Assembly: GCA_013396655.1 (NCBI GenBank)
Contig: WBMV01001117.1
Location: 1,270,323-1,334,322 of the forward strand
From: Campylorhamphus procurvoides
Taxonomy: Eukaryota; Chordata; Aves; Passeriformes; Dendrocolaptidae
DNA length: 64,000 nucleotides
Direction: 5' to 3'
Below, one piece after another: positions 1 to 11,705 of this stretch (position 1 is the first letter of the stretch; each line of letters opens with the position of its first letter). Under the pieces are notes generated by a model, which was given only the letters and a program-made list of their open reading frames with translations, had not been told where the DNA came from and made no database searches. Both the position numbers and the translations under genes were made by a program.

Positions 1-970
1 CACTGGACCAGGTTGTTCAGAGCCCCAACCAACATGGCCTTGGAGACTTCCAAGGATGAAGTATCCACAGCTTCTCTGGGCAACCTGTTCCAGTGCCTCA
101 TCACCCTCTCAGTAAAGAATTTCTTCCTAACATCTAATCTAAACACACTCTCTACCAGTTTGAAGCCACTCCCCTTCTCCTGTCACTACACACTTTTGTA
201 AAAAGCCTCTCTCCATCTTTCCTGTAAGTTCCCTTCAGGTACCGGAAGGCCACAATTAGGTCACTCTTAAGCCTTCTCTTTTCCAGACTGAACAATCCCA
301 GTTCTCTCAGCCTTTCCTCACTGGCGATGTGCTTCATCCCTCTAATCATCTTGGTGTCCCTCCTCTGGACTTGCTTCAAGAGGTCCATGTCCTTCTTGGT
401 GTCACCTGCAAGTCTGTGGTGGGCACACTCGATTCCTTCATCTCTGACATTAATGAAGACATTAAATATGATCCTAATATGGACCCCTGAGTGGTGCCAT
501 TTGTCACTGATGTCCATCAGACTCTGAACTGTTGATCACCACCCTTGGGGCGTAACCATCCTATCAATTCCTCATCCACTGAACAGTCCACCCACTGAAT
601 CCATCTCTCTCCAATTTAGAGAAGGACGTTGTAGGGGACCATGCCAAAGGCTTTACAGAACTCCAGATAAATGACATCTGTAGCCCTTCCCTTGTTCACT
701 GATGGAGTCACTCCATCCTAGAAGGCCACTGAGTTGGTCAGGCAGGACTTGCCCTTGGTTAAGCCATTCCAGCTGTCCCAAATCACCTCCCTGTCCTCCA
801 TGTGCCTTAGCATAACTTCTAGGAGGACCTGTGTTATGATTTTCCCAGGCACAGAGGTGAGGCTGACAGGTCAGTAATGTCCAGTTTTTAACTTTCTACC
901 CATTTTAAAAATGGGTACAATATTTCCCTTTTCCAGTTACCTGAGACTTCTAATAAGTTCTGTAGACCCA
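1..970 (-). mobile_element. CR1 LINE 3' fragment in ASPG intron 2
   Basis: The minus strand reads as CR1 in sense: the reverse-transcriptase C-terminal region, then the 3' part with the LFSLEKRRLKSDLIVAFRYL-type segment found in avian CR1 (in the frame at 152-517). Several frameshifts and stops show it is dead. The true 3' end is cut by the window start. It is in the same orientation as ASPG. Confidence 0.9.
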
Positions 971-2585
971 CTGCCCTTATGAAGCCTGTGTGTTACATAC
1001 AGCAGAGAAAGCATTTAAATAATGTGTTTAAACTGACAGACTGTACCTAAGAAGTTAGACATCACATGAAAAATTGCCTTACTAGATATCACATTTATAC
1101 ATGCTAAGAGTAAAATTGGAAGTCAGACTGAAAAGAAAGTTCCCCTGAGAACGCACTGTTTAAATAAAACACAACATACCAACACCAGAAACCAGCCTTG
1201 CCTACAACTTTTGATGCCTTTCTCTAAAAAGAGATCATATTAATTCCTCTTACATTGACGTTACACACAGATATACAAAGTTCACAAAATACTCCTATTT
1301 TCTCCCATTGGGAACTCACAATATTTCTCAACTGCCTAGTTAAAATATCACTCACCTAACACAAAAGACAAAATGGCAAATTGCCATGACTAACCTCCAG
1401 AAACAGCAATCAGCAGTGCCAGAAAAACAGGACAAGATTGGTTTTTAAACCTCAGTTTTTCGATGTAAATGATTGTTTAAAGCTTTTCTGTTCTTCACAA
1501 AAGAAGATGTACCAGGAGAAGTATATTTAGGACTCAAATGGGTATTGTAATGCAGGGATGGTTTGTTTCTAACCCCTTAAAGGATTCAAAAGTTATTCAA
1601 GCAGAGAATCATAATAGAGCTCCATCTTTCTTAGTGTAACACACACTATTTATGTTCATATAAATACTATTGCACCAGTAGTCCGTCAGTTTTCCCTCTA
1701 CTGCTTTTCCTGCTATCTGCCTTTTAAGTGATTATTTTTAAAAGCTTTACATAGAGACTTCAATACAAAGTAAAAAATAATTAATAAACCTTACATTTTC
1801 TTTGACTATCCTGGGTTTCTCTTTAAAGATTAATGAATATCTATTTTTACTCCTATAGCAAACCAGCTACAGTCCCATTTATTTTTGAATGACTGTGTAA
1901 AATCACCCTTTGTGCAAAGCTAACATGTTTACAGGGGTACAGTCATTCATCACAGCTGGGGAATATTTCAAATTAGCATACTGCCCTCTAAATAAAACCT
2001 ATAAGCTTATTAATCATTGTCCAACAGTTAAGAAGAAATGCAGATTAATTATAAGTCCATCACGTATTACCATAATGTTGCATAAATTTGGGAAAAACAA
2101 TCAGCTTTTAGGGCTTTTAAAAACAGAAGGCCTGCAGAATTAAAGCATAAGGCCTATTCACAGATGCATTAATCACATGCTACTTTTTCAGACATATGTT
2201 GAAGATAATTCACATGGAGCTGTATATAGTTTCCTTAGTTTCTGCAAAATGTTTGTATGTTCACACAGCAGCAAATTAATATGAAAAACAAGGGAAAAAT
2301 GCAGGACTAAGCTGCCGAGAATGGTTACTTGTTGCCTTATTTAAAACTTATTTCTCAGGCAGTTTTAAAGTACTTCATTGCAAATATATCAAAACACATA
2401 TTTTCTATCAAGTGGTAGACTTTTTTCCTTTTAAGCCAATGTAAGCATTTTTGCTAATCTCATCATGGATTCCTCATGTTAAATGTCTGGAGATGTAATT
2501 ATCTAAATATTATCTGAGATGTAAATATCTGAAAATTAACACAATACTTCCTAACCCTCCCTCTCCCCAAGGAAACTGTACTTAC
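971..2585 (-). other. ASPG intron 2, unique part
   Basis: AT-rich intronic sequence downstream of ASPG exon 2 and before the CR1 copy. No exon matching the next ASPG segment is visible, so exon 3 lies outside the window. Confidence 0.65.
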
Positions 2586-2715
2586 GGGAGCACCAGTGTG
2601 TTTTCTGGCAATTCATGGGAGTTGTTCCATTTTGCTTCCTGGGCATATGCCTTGTCATGCAGCATTGGCATTTTTTTCAAGCTGTTTGCTAATTTATTGG
2701 CCTCAGGAGCAAGTC
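2586..2715 (-). CDS. ASPG: ASPG exon 2
   Basis: A 130-bp exon on the minus strand that joins exon 1 in phase (G + GA = Gly). It encodes GLAPEANKLANSLKKMPMLH, then HDKAYAQEA and LPENTLVLP. Human ASPG has LPMFHDEEHA and SEDTLVLP at the same place, directly after the TGGTIG segment. The acceptor is TTTTTAAG and the donor GTAAGT. The exon lacks a long open frame of its own and was recognised by splice sites and similarity. Intron 1 is 4.6 kb. Confidence 0.9.
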
Positions 2716-5700
2716 CTTAAAAATAAAGAATAAAGGAAGTAAATAAAGGAGCAGGAATGGAGTACAGTAAGGAGCAAGTGGCACAGTAAGGAAGGAAGAA
2801 GTCAAGTTACACAGCAGTTTGCCCATCCTTTTAAATTAAATTTAAGCAGTCTACTGACAGTTTAAAAACATGAAAATTGAATATAATTAATAAATCCCCA
2901 TGCAGTTATTCTTTTCTTGAAACAAATAAATCCTTTAAGAAAAACAATGTTTCAAATCCCCTCCATGTCAAATATTTATGCTTTCCCTATTTTTAATTGT
3001 TGCTTGTCTGCAAATACCGATCAGCAGCAGGGACAGGAACCAAATTTTTGTAATTGTAGCAGAAAGTTACCACTCCCTTTTACATATGCCATAGCTATGA
3101 TTACTATTACTTCTTAGTGTCAGAAGACTTACAAAGCATTATTTTCTACTATCAAGTTATGACACATACTAGAGACTTTCCACTGGCAGGTTTAGGACTG
3201 AACATCTGAACTGCTAAGATGCAGAGAAGGTACATAAACTGCTGAATAGAAAAAGCTGAAAGCATCTCAAGTTGTGCTCATCCTCTCCCTGCCCACGATG
3301 GGGTCTATCTATCTGTGGCAGAGGCCCTAAAACAGATGTGGTTTAAACTAGCCCAAGAATACATTTAGTGCTTGGTGGGCCTGCAGGTATTCTGGCTGCC
3401 ACCAGGTATTTCAAAGAGACTCTGCATGCCATTCTCTATTAGCCAGAAAGGCACCTAATGTTTTGATGTTAACAATCCTCAGCATCATAGAACTGAGTTT
3501 ACTTGTCAATCTAACTTGCAACTCGTCTCCCAGTACCCTGTCTCAGGAATGACAGCAACAGTCCTAGCACCAGAATCAGAAACCACCCTGTTTTTCTGAA
3601 GTCTGATTTTTTTCATTCAAGGAACTTCCATCAGAGGTACTTCCTTCGGGACCTCAAAATTCTAGTAGCACTACTGTCAAGCTCAGTTTAATCTCACTGA
3701 ATGTGTTTCATTACCATCCACTCACATGGCGAACAAACTATCAAATCTCATTACTCTCCTTCTGTTAATTCTAGTTATTTCTAATTTGAGGCCAGGCAAT
3801 TCTCTTCTACTTCCCAGTTCTGTTTCTTTAAACATGACTGTCATCCAAGTTAGCATCCGTAATTTTTTTGCCTCACCTTCAAACAGCAAAGTTTATTTTA
3901 AATACTCCAAAACACAGAGAGTATTTCCAATATAGTATTTCTTTTTCCATTTACTTTCCAAGCTGATGGGAAAATCCTTACAAACTCCCTAATCTCCCTC
4001 CTGGCTTTCCTTAAATGAAGTAGCAGGCCTCTTCATAGCCAACTTCCTCACAGGACAGCAACAGCATTTGAGTGGATTTGCCTGGATCCCTGCCAGAATA
4101 CTCTGTTTTACAAAATATACTTAACACACTTTCAAGCTTTGGATGTTTCATTCATTCAGCTGTAATCCCTGCTTCCCCTACTAAAGATGTTCCCAGCTTA
4201 GTCACAAATGGCCACTTCTGCTGCGCTTGGGCATAGAGTCATTTTGGCTCAGAAATGCAGCTCAGTTTCCAGTGGTTTCTGGGTGTTTTCTGATTATTCT
4301 TCTGTTCATGCAGTGTTATCTTGCTCTGAATATTGACAATGGATTAGACTGTTTATTTTTTGTCTTTGCCACAGGAATTGGAGAGCTGATGTACGTTAAT
4401 ATTCTTTAATCTCTTCTCTATAAATGGCAGTTCCTCATCTCCTAATCACTAATCTGTCAGGATTTTTCTCTAATTGTTTGCACTGAATGTAAACCTTTCT
4501 TTTATGATGTTCTACAGATGCATCCAAGATGACCCACTTGCAACCTACAAAGTCCCCTACATGCATCCACTTCTAGCTGTGCTCTCTGCTTAACAGCTTC
4601 AAGAAGCAAACGGGGGAACTCAAGTACAACTGTTTTAAGAACACTTCTACTTTATTATGCATGGAAAACAACTTCTGTGAGCCAAGCTTGTTAACCAAGC
4701 ATTTGAAGCGACTTCACCCCTGCAGAGAAGAGGCAGGCTGTGCGACTTGTCCAAATATCTTCCACCAACTTCTGTCCTTTCTCTCTTTAGCCCTGGCATC
4801 AGAAACCAGGCAGAGGCAGAACAGCAAACAAGCACCTCTGGCCCAGCAGAATAATTGGGGTTCTGTCCCACCTGCAGTTGAGGACTCTGATTTTCACCCT
4901 GGTGCTATAGAAAACACAGTTTTAGCTGCCTGCCAAACGAGATACCCTACAACCTGTGCTGCTGCAGAGAACACGGAGCTGAAAACATCTGCTGCAGTGG
5001 GGCTCTGCACCCAAGAGGCCACCCCCTGCACCTCAGCATGATGAAGTTACCATCACCAATCCTAACAAACCTGACATGCTGAGGAATGCAAAGGACATTG
5101 CTAAGCCAGTTTTTTACCTATATATCAATACAAATGACACATACATCTATGATGCCACATCCCAAAATTAAAAACTACATCTTGCACAAGTCAACTGCAG
5201 AAACTCTGCAGGAGGTTTACAGTCAGATATCATGTCGATAAATAACTGTTCCACACACGTACAGTGAGGCCAAGGAATGTGATTGTATCAGTCTTGTACA
5301 TGGCGGCAGTTCTGCCCAGAAACACATTCCTTACAGAACGCATTAGGCCTATCCAACCTGTCTGATTTTAAAAATTAATCCATCTTCTCTCAGCAACTGG
5401 AAAGGCCACAGAAAATCTTGTAAGCCTAGACAGAAATTAGTTCCGTAGAAACCTAGCTGGATCCCTTGACTTGTCGCAGCTGTTGCTATGAAAGGCTTCA
5501 TGCAGCTCAAGGAAGACGCTTCTATTCACACTGCTTGCAATAGAACACTTGTATCTCTAGGTAGGGTTGTAAACAGGCATTTCCCATCCACAGGTTAATA
5601 AAAGAAATGAGCATCTATTGGGGGTTTTCCCTTAAAGCATGTTGCCTTTCCCATGCCCTTTCGTCAGCCTCTGACTGAATGCTAAAGACTGCCAAATATT

Positions 5701-7288
5701 CTGAAAGAGGTACTCTGGCTGCTCTGCAGCTAGATCAGTGTATGAAAAGCAGGTCAAAACCCTCACCAGGATACAGCAAGTCAGCATCATTGGATCATAA
5801 CCGTTAGATTGTTTGCACATGCTTTAATGATTGACACTTGTTAAGCAAAAGGAAAAAAAAAGGCACACAAGATGAGAAGAGGTTATAGAGTTCATTTATA
5901 AAAGAATGAGACGTGATTATAATTTATTTGCTCAAAGAGTCATTTGGGAAGCTGAGGCAATAAAAGCAGGAAATTATTTTAGTATCAACAATGCAAAACT
6001 GAGAAGGGAAAATCACCACATATCAGTTGAAATATGGACTCTTTTTTTTAACAACTTTGATAGCTTAAATGCAAAGATGACAGCCATAAAATACCAAAGC
6101 AGAACAACACCTTAAAGCATCCTTCCTACAATAATAAGGATCAGCCAATCACCGTTTCCTGAGAAGACAGGACGTGTATTAGCAAAAAACCCCAAGTCTA
6201 GAAAGCTCCAAAGTGAAGCTCCAAATGTACTCATTCTATGTCCTCATTCAGATGAGGAGCAGAGACAGTATTTCAGGCACAGATATGAAACTCTGTAGCA
6301 GGGATCACAAGTACCCACGCTTCTGAATCTAGAGAGAGACAGGCTCTGGAAGCCCTGGGATGCTCCACTGCCTTCCAAGTGAAAGAGGAAAGAAACTAAA
6401 TAGATATTCATCAAAATTGGACAGATTCCCTCTCGCTCCCACTCCTTACATTACACTGTTTCCCTTTCAAACAACACTGGCAAATGCACAGCAAGTCAGA
6501 CCTGACTGAAACCCATTCTTTTCCCTGGACACATTAGTTATTTCACACTTCTGGCATCCCTTAGAATCTGTGCCTACAGAGTAAGGGTCTAGTGGTGCTT
6601 GGGTACCACTCCAACCAGCTTCTGGGCTGGGGGCCTGGGGAGCTTTCAGGTGAGTCTGGGCACCTGTTTGCCGGCATTCGGGGGCACCTGAAAACACACA
6701 GCATATACCTGTAGGTACCCAAGAAGCCTTCAGATAAAAATGCAGGCATTATATTGACACAACTCAGAGCTCAGTTTTGGGTTTAAACACCTTTCAGCTG
6801 GTGGGGGGCGGGGGGGATGGGATTTGGCATTTTCATCAATATATGTCTCCCCCTCCCTCGGTAAGGTAAGTCATAACTGTCCAGTGATGTCCTAAGGGAA
6901 GGCCCCAGGGATGAGGCTGTGGCTGTGCCACTGGTCCCGCTCAGCCCGGCCGGCACATCCCCGGGACGGGCTCCAGCCGCCCCCGCTCTTCCCGGCAGGA
7001 ATGCCAGCCACACGCTCCGGGCAGCCAGGGACAGCGGCTGGTTCAGGGCTAAAAACAGGCTGCATGACTAGTGCCATGAGGCCGGTTTCGTTTTCAGCGC
7101 AGGGAGGACTCGCGGCTCGGCAAACACGCCGTGCCCCGCCGGAGCCCGACATAGGGATGCCCGCCGCCCGGAGTTACAGCGGGGGATCAGGGGAAGCCTC
7201 GCACCCTCCCGGACAGCGGCAGAAACCCGGGATGCTGCACGGCATGTGCCCCCGGCCCCCATCCCCGCTCCCCGCGGCGCCCCCTCAC
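2716..7288 (-). other. ASPG intron 1
   Basis: A 4.6-kb intron bounded by a GTGAGG donor and a TTTTTAAG acceptor. I see no further exon, RNA gene or clear retroelement in it. The 5' end (6780-7288) is GC-rich and includes a G-rich run near 6802-6818; the rest is ordinary AT-rich sequence. Confidence 0.7.
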
Positions 7289-7403
7289 CCTTGGCGTCCT
7301 GCACCATGCCGATGGTGCCGCCCGTGTTGATCACCAGCACCCTCGCCGTGGCCTCCCCGGAGCCCGCGGGGCGCTCCTGGGGGCGGCTGCCGGCCAGGGC
7401 TCT
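7289..7403 (-). CDS. ASPG: ASPG exon 1, visible 3' part (asparaginase catalytic Thr motif)
   Basis: ASPG is the vertebrate L-asparaginase / 60-kDa lysophospholipase: an N-terminal asparaginase domain hydrolysing asparagine to aspartate and ammonia, then ankyrin repeats. On the minus strand the frame leaves the N gap, runs through a Gly/Pro/Ala-rich segment and encodes RVLVINTGGTIGMVQDAKG. TGGTIG is the N-terminal asparaginase signature and its first Thr is the nucleophile in the bacterial enzymes. The exon ends AAGG followed by GTGAGG, and its phase fits exon 2. No in-frame Met precedes the motif in the visible part, so the start codon must lie in the gap. Exon 3 onward is beyond position 1. 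Confidence 0.9.
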
Positions 7404-7702
7404 NNNNNNNNNNNNNNNNNNNNNNNNNNNNNNNNNNNNNNNNNNNNNNNNNNNNNNNNNNNNNNNNNNNNNNNNNNNNNNNNNNNNNNNNNNNNNNNNN
7501 NNNNNNNNNNNNNNNNNNNNNNNNNNNNNNNNNNNNNNNNNNNNNNNNNNNNNNNNNNNNNNNNNNNNNNNNNNNNNNNNNNNNNNNNNNNNNNNNNNNN
7601 NNNNNNNNNNNNNNNNNNNNNNNNNNNNNNNNNNNNNNNNNNNNNNNNNNNNNNNNNNNNNNNNNNNNNNNNNNNNNNNNNNNNNNNNNNNNNNNNNNNN
7701 NN
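7404..7702. other. Assembly gap (299 N)
   Basis: A run of 299 unknown bases within the GC-rich island. It removes the start codon and N-terminal codons of ASPG exon 1 and probably the transcription start. All long open frames that cross it are artefacts of reading N as coding. Confidence 0.99.
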
Positions 7703-7737
7703 TGAGGGAGCGGCGGGGAGGCGGGGAAGGGGCGGAT

Positions 7738-7895
7738 AGAGGGCACAGGGGGCGGACACAGGGGGTGGCACACAGGGCACAGGGAACAGGGCACAGGAGA
7801 CACCACACAGGGGGCACAGCGCTCAGCACACGGGACAGCACACAGGGCACAGGGGACGGACACAGGGCACAGCACACAGGGCACAGGGCTCGGGG
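7738..7895. repeat. GC-rich minisatellite, CACAGGG-type unit
   Basis: Irregular tandem repeats built on CACAGGG / GGGCACAGGG / GGACACAGGG cover about 160 bp directly beside the N gap. The unit length varies between about 7 and 15 bases. Read on the minus strand it gives a Cys/Pro-rich frame with no sign of being a gene. The repeat probably contributed to the assembly gap. Confidence 0.85.
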
Positions 7896-8284
7896 GCGGC
7901 ACCACCCGCGTCGTTCCCCCTCTGTTTTTTACCACAGCCTGGGGAGAAGGTGTGATCTCGCCCGGCTTGCCGGGCCTCGAAGGCGATTCCTGCCTCCTGC
8001 TGCTCTCCCTTCCAGGCTGCTTAATCCGCACGCTCCCTGATTTTCTCACAAGAGAGGAAAGAGCTTCCACCTTCAGGCTGTGCACCCAGCCCTGGGCTAA
8101 GCCGGGGACCACAGTGCCTGCTAACACCTGGAACATGGAATGGAAGGGTTGTGCGGGAAAGGTCTCGCTGGACAAAGATGAGAGACTAGGGCTTTCTGGA
8201 GCCTGCAAAACCACAGCCTATTCAGACTGATCTCTTAAACTTAACAGAGCATCTATACAGTCCGCTCCTTTAATCTGGCAATAC

Positions 8285-8460
8285 TGTCATAGGATGATAG
8301 AATGGTTTGGGTTGGAAGGGACTTCAAAGATCATGTAGTTCCAACCCCACTGCCATAGGCAGAGATGACCATCAGAGCAGGTTCTCAGCCCACAGACTCC
8401 TTTATCTGAGCTCTTCCATCCCTTGAACGACATTCACCCTCAAGGGTTTTTATTTCTTGG
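8285..8460 (-). mobile_element. CR1 3'-end fragment
   Basis: The plus strand has ATAGAATGGTTTGGGTTGGA, the reverse complement of the conserved CR1 3' tail. This is followed by a diverged stretch matching the CR1 3' UTR up to about 8460. It is a short, truncated copy in minus orientation. Confidence 0.8.
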
Positions 8461-8586
8461 AAGCCTGTGAGCACACAGTCGTTCTTGGTATAGCCAGATC
8501 CAACCTGCCACTGTGAAAGATAACTTGTGTTTCTCACCAGTCTTGCCAGAAGCACTCAGGGCACAAGAAGCCAACAGTCAGCAGAG

Positions 8587-8781
8587 ATGCATAGCTGTGC
8601 ACAGGATGCTACCATCTCTACCGAAGTAGCTGGAACCTCTGGAGGAGAAATAAAAGAGGAGGAGGACGCTTACTACACCGACCTCAGTAGCTCTGAATAT
8701 TTTTTTATCCTGATGATCACCTCTACTGTCATTTTCCTCATCTGCAAAAAGCTGGTTATCACCAGGAGTAGGATACCATGA
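8587..8781 (+). CDS. Possible single-pass membrane micropeptide (64 residues)
   Basis: I do not recognise this protein. An ATG-started frame of 64 codons plus TGA encodes an acidic N-terminal half (EIKEEEDAYYTDLSSSEY) and then one hydrophobic segment, FFILMITSTVIFLI, followed by CKKL and other basic residues. This is the layout of a small type III/tail-type membrane protein, with positive residues on the cytoplasmic side. A possible splice acceptor (TTTCTCACCAG) lies 46 bp upstream, so it might be a terminal exon. It points away from ASPG and begins about 900 bp from the GC-rich island. No poly(A) signal is obvious nearby. It may equally be a chance frame. Confidence 0.3.
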   Translation: MHSCAQDATISTEVAGTSGGEIKEEEDAYYTDLSSSEYFFILMITSTVIFLICKKLVITRSRIP

Positions 8782-8799
8782 CCCTGAAATAGACATTTT

Positions 8800-10105
8800 A
8801 CATGCAGCACGGATCCTTTAGACTCTTTGCTGATGCAAAGAGCGTAAAAGGAATTAACAGGTTTAGGAAACAGGGACAAAGTATACACAACTACTTCATT
8901 TTAGTGCTCCATGAGAAAGGGCTGCAGTATTATTGCCCGTAGCCTGGGTGATGGTAACACTGTAGTAGCGTCATCAAAATAGGTGGAATAATATTGAAAT
9001 TTATACGGCTGTGGAAAACATCGATATCTTCTGATCTTACCATACCAGCAGTTCCTCCAGTTGTTAATACCTGTGCAGCTGAACTGGTGAGAAAAGTGTT
9101 TATTTGTAATAAATACCCTAACAGACACAGTGGTGGATCACCAGATTAGGGTGCAGAAGACTCATCTCCATTCTGTTTTAGACTGTAGGCATAACTGAGG
9201 TCCAGTTTATATTGCACCCATTTGTTACCAATGATGTACTGGGCATTTCTCAAATCTTCCTCTGTCTCCCTGTAATAGTCTTCCTAAGCTTTGAGACATA
9301 CAAGGCCACTTGCAACTCAGGTGCTTCAAAACAGAAACATTAAATCTCCAAACTAAACACAAATTTAGGGTTTAGTGTCTAGGTAAGAACAGTAAATATA
9401 TCTGGATTAGAGAGCAATTTTGCAGGTAAAGGAAGTGGAGAAGTGCGATAAAAAAGGTGATGTTATAGGTATTTTAGAAAAAGCTGGAATGTGTACCTTA
9501 CAGACTAGAACTTGAAGAGGTTAATTGTGGGAAGGTGGGCAGATTAAGGTCTGATATAAACAAACTGTATTAAGCCCTGTATTGGTGGCAAGTTCAGCTA
9601 CTGGTTTTACTTCTAAGAGTTGTGTTTGGAAAGTATATGGTAGTTTTCAGGATCAGGTATGAGATCACATATAAGGAGGCTAAAGTTGTTTTTAAGGAAC
9701 TCTGCTAAGTCTTGAGGTCTGTTGTCATGAGATTTTTTATTACTGGCCAACCATAAAGCAAAATTAGCAAGTAACTGGCTAAACCATAATAAACCGGTTA
9801 CTGAGGACAGCAACTGCTGAGAAGCACAGTCTGCATGAGCTGAGAACTACCTACCACACAAGTACCTTGAGGCTAAACACGTCACTTAAGTGCCCGAGTT
9901 ACTCAGTAAGTCAAAGGAACAATGTGCTTCCTGAAGGGAAGTGGAAGGTATTTTTGGCTCCAGGTCACATGAACTTAATTTGTACCGTGCACTGCAACTT
10001 CTAAATAAAATTTAACTCGATTTCAAGGTAAAACAGATATTATGGGATGATCCAAGCAATTTCTTCTGCTTCCAATTTCTATGACTTACTACTTCAACAG
10101 AAATA
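8800..10105. other. Intergenic, no recognisable feature
   Basis: AT-rich intergenic DNA between ASPG and TDRD9. I found no coding exon, RNA gene or clear repeat in it. Short open frames here show no protein-like composition. Confidence 0.6.
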
Positions 10106-10109
10106 AATT

Positions 10110-10480
10110 TTATGTACTCCTTCCAAGCTGTTAATCTCTTTCTTAGACTGGGTGGCCCAAAATGTGGCACAGAATTCCAGCTGTTGCCTCATGAGTTTTG
10201 GGTAGAGGGAAATAATCATTCCCCTGTATCTGCTGGCTGTAATTGTCCTAGTACAGCCCAGCCTGTTGCTTTCATTGCTGCAAGGCCCATTTGCTGCCCT
10301 ATGTTTGACTTGTCCATACAACTACCAAGCCCTTTTTGCTTTCAGTCTCCAGCCTGAACTCATTTATGCAGCTATTATGTCTCAGGTGCAGGACTGGGTA
10401 TTTGGCTTCCAGTCAGCCCATTCTTCCAGCCTGTTGAGATCCTGCCTTGCATTTCAGGTTGGACTATTATTCTGCTTTTA
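10110..10480 (-). mobile_element. Old CR1 fragment, 3' region
   Basis: The plus strand follows the reverse complement of CR1: the segments around AATCATTCCCCTGTATCTGC, GCTGCAAGGCCCATTTGCTG and CATTCTTCCAGCCTGTTGAG all have counterparts in the CR1 consensus. It is diverged by many substitutions and small indels, so it is older than the copies at 1-970 and 48655-49310. Confidence 0.7.
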
Positions 10481-11019
10481 GTTTGTCCCTAGCAATCAGC
10501 CAGCATTCCTGGGCTCCTTTACACTTCTGAACAGCCTCACAAGGTATCCTGACATTTAGACTGCTGTGGAGGCCAAAGTCTGCTCCTCAGAAGTCAGGGC
10601 CTTCAGGCTACTCCATCTCTTCATCACTTCTGCATTATGAAGGCCTGTCAGTAAAACACATCTAGTTTGGCTTGCACCCAGATAAACCACAGAACTGCTT
10701 GATTGCAAGTAGCAGATATTTTGTAGTACCTGTTTGCTTTCCTTCGCTGCAAGAAGACCAAGAACTAAAGATGTCAGGGATTGTAGCCAACAGCTCAGCA
10801 TTAGACCCATGGTATCATATGCCAAATAAGGCTTGACTAATGTTTGATTAATGCTTAATTTTTAGTTAGTAACAGATGGATTAGTTAGTAGCTTCAGCAT
10901 AAATCAATGCTGATTTATTTGAGAGTCACTTCCTGTGTCAGAAAAGTCCCCACCACGGCAGTCTCTGCTTCCCCAGTATTAAGAGCTGTACCTTTCCCTA
11001 GGGGATCCTAAGCGCTGCT

Positions 11020-11705
11020 ATCTCAGCCGCCGCTGCCCTTGACTGTCATTCCCTGACCAACTCCCTCTTGTTTGTGACTGGCAGATCCAGGAGATCATCT
11101 CCTATGTTCAGCCTGTCCAGCACCTGCATGAAAATATTTGTCCTCAATGTCTGTAAAAATCTCATGGGTTGCTCATCCCTTCTCCACACTGCCCTCTCAG
11201 AAGCTGAGGTTGTCGAGTTCTCCAGGAGAACCACGACCTGCAATCAAGTGATGGCATCTCCCTAGCTGAAGGCAGCTTTGCCCACCTTCTGTCCTTGATG
11301 AGATGGCCTAGAGTAGGCACACATCATGATGTTGCCCTCACAGTCCTCACTGTGATCTTGACTAGAGAGCTCTAAAAGTCTGCAAACCTTAGTCCATAGC
11401 ACTTGGTGCATTCCTTTACAAAGAGCACAGATCCAGCCCTCACCTTGCCATCTCTGAGAAGAAGCACTTGTACCCATGCCTTGCAGTACTTCCTTCACAT
11501 GAACTCTCCCATCATGTCTCTGATTCCCACAGCATCAAAACTCTTCAGTTGCACACAGATATCTAGTTTCTCCCAGTGGTTTTCCAACCTGTGTCCACTA
11601 GAATACAGGTACTTCAGGCAGGTCCTTGATTGTCCAACTGCCTTGGATGGGAGAGAACCTCCCCTGCTGCCCTCTCCAGTGTATGCTCCCACTGATGGAC
11701 CTGAT
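11020..11705 (-). mobile_element. Old CR1 fragment, ORF2 endonuclease region
   Basis: On the minus strand, broken frames resemble the CR1 ORF2 endonuclease: LKYLYSSGHRLENHWEKLD corresponds to the CR1 LKCLYTNARSM...KQEELE segment, and DLLDLPVTNKRELV to the CR1 LLDLLxTNxEELV segment. Frameshifts separate them. CR1 copies are usually 5' truncated, so an endonuclease part is less common. With the piece at 10110-10480 it may be one rearranged element. Confidence 0.65.

Larger units (their letters stand above)
6780..7980. promoter_or_regulatory. GC-rich (CpG-type) island at the ASPG promoter
   Basis: Base composition rises sharply to C/G-rich with many CG dinucleotides around 6880-7400 and 7703-7980, on both sides of the N gap. 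ASPG exon 1 lies inside, so this is probably the ASPG promoter and first-exon island. No TATA box can be assigned because the key segment is unsequenced. Confidence 0.7.

Noticed and set aside
152..517. 121-codon frame on the minus strand as a host gene
   Set aside because: It is a piece of CR1 with the standard CR1 3'-region residues, interrupted by stops on both sides.
7068..8214. Long open frames of 149-309 codons on both strands around the gap
   Set aside because: They run through 299 Ns read as coding and through the CACAGGG minisatellite, which gives an artificial Cys/Pro-rich translation. Only the short segment at 7289-7403 has support (ASPG).
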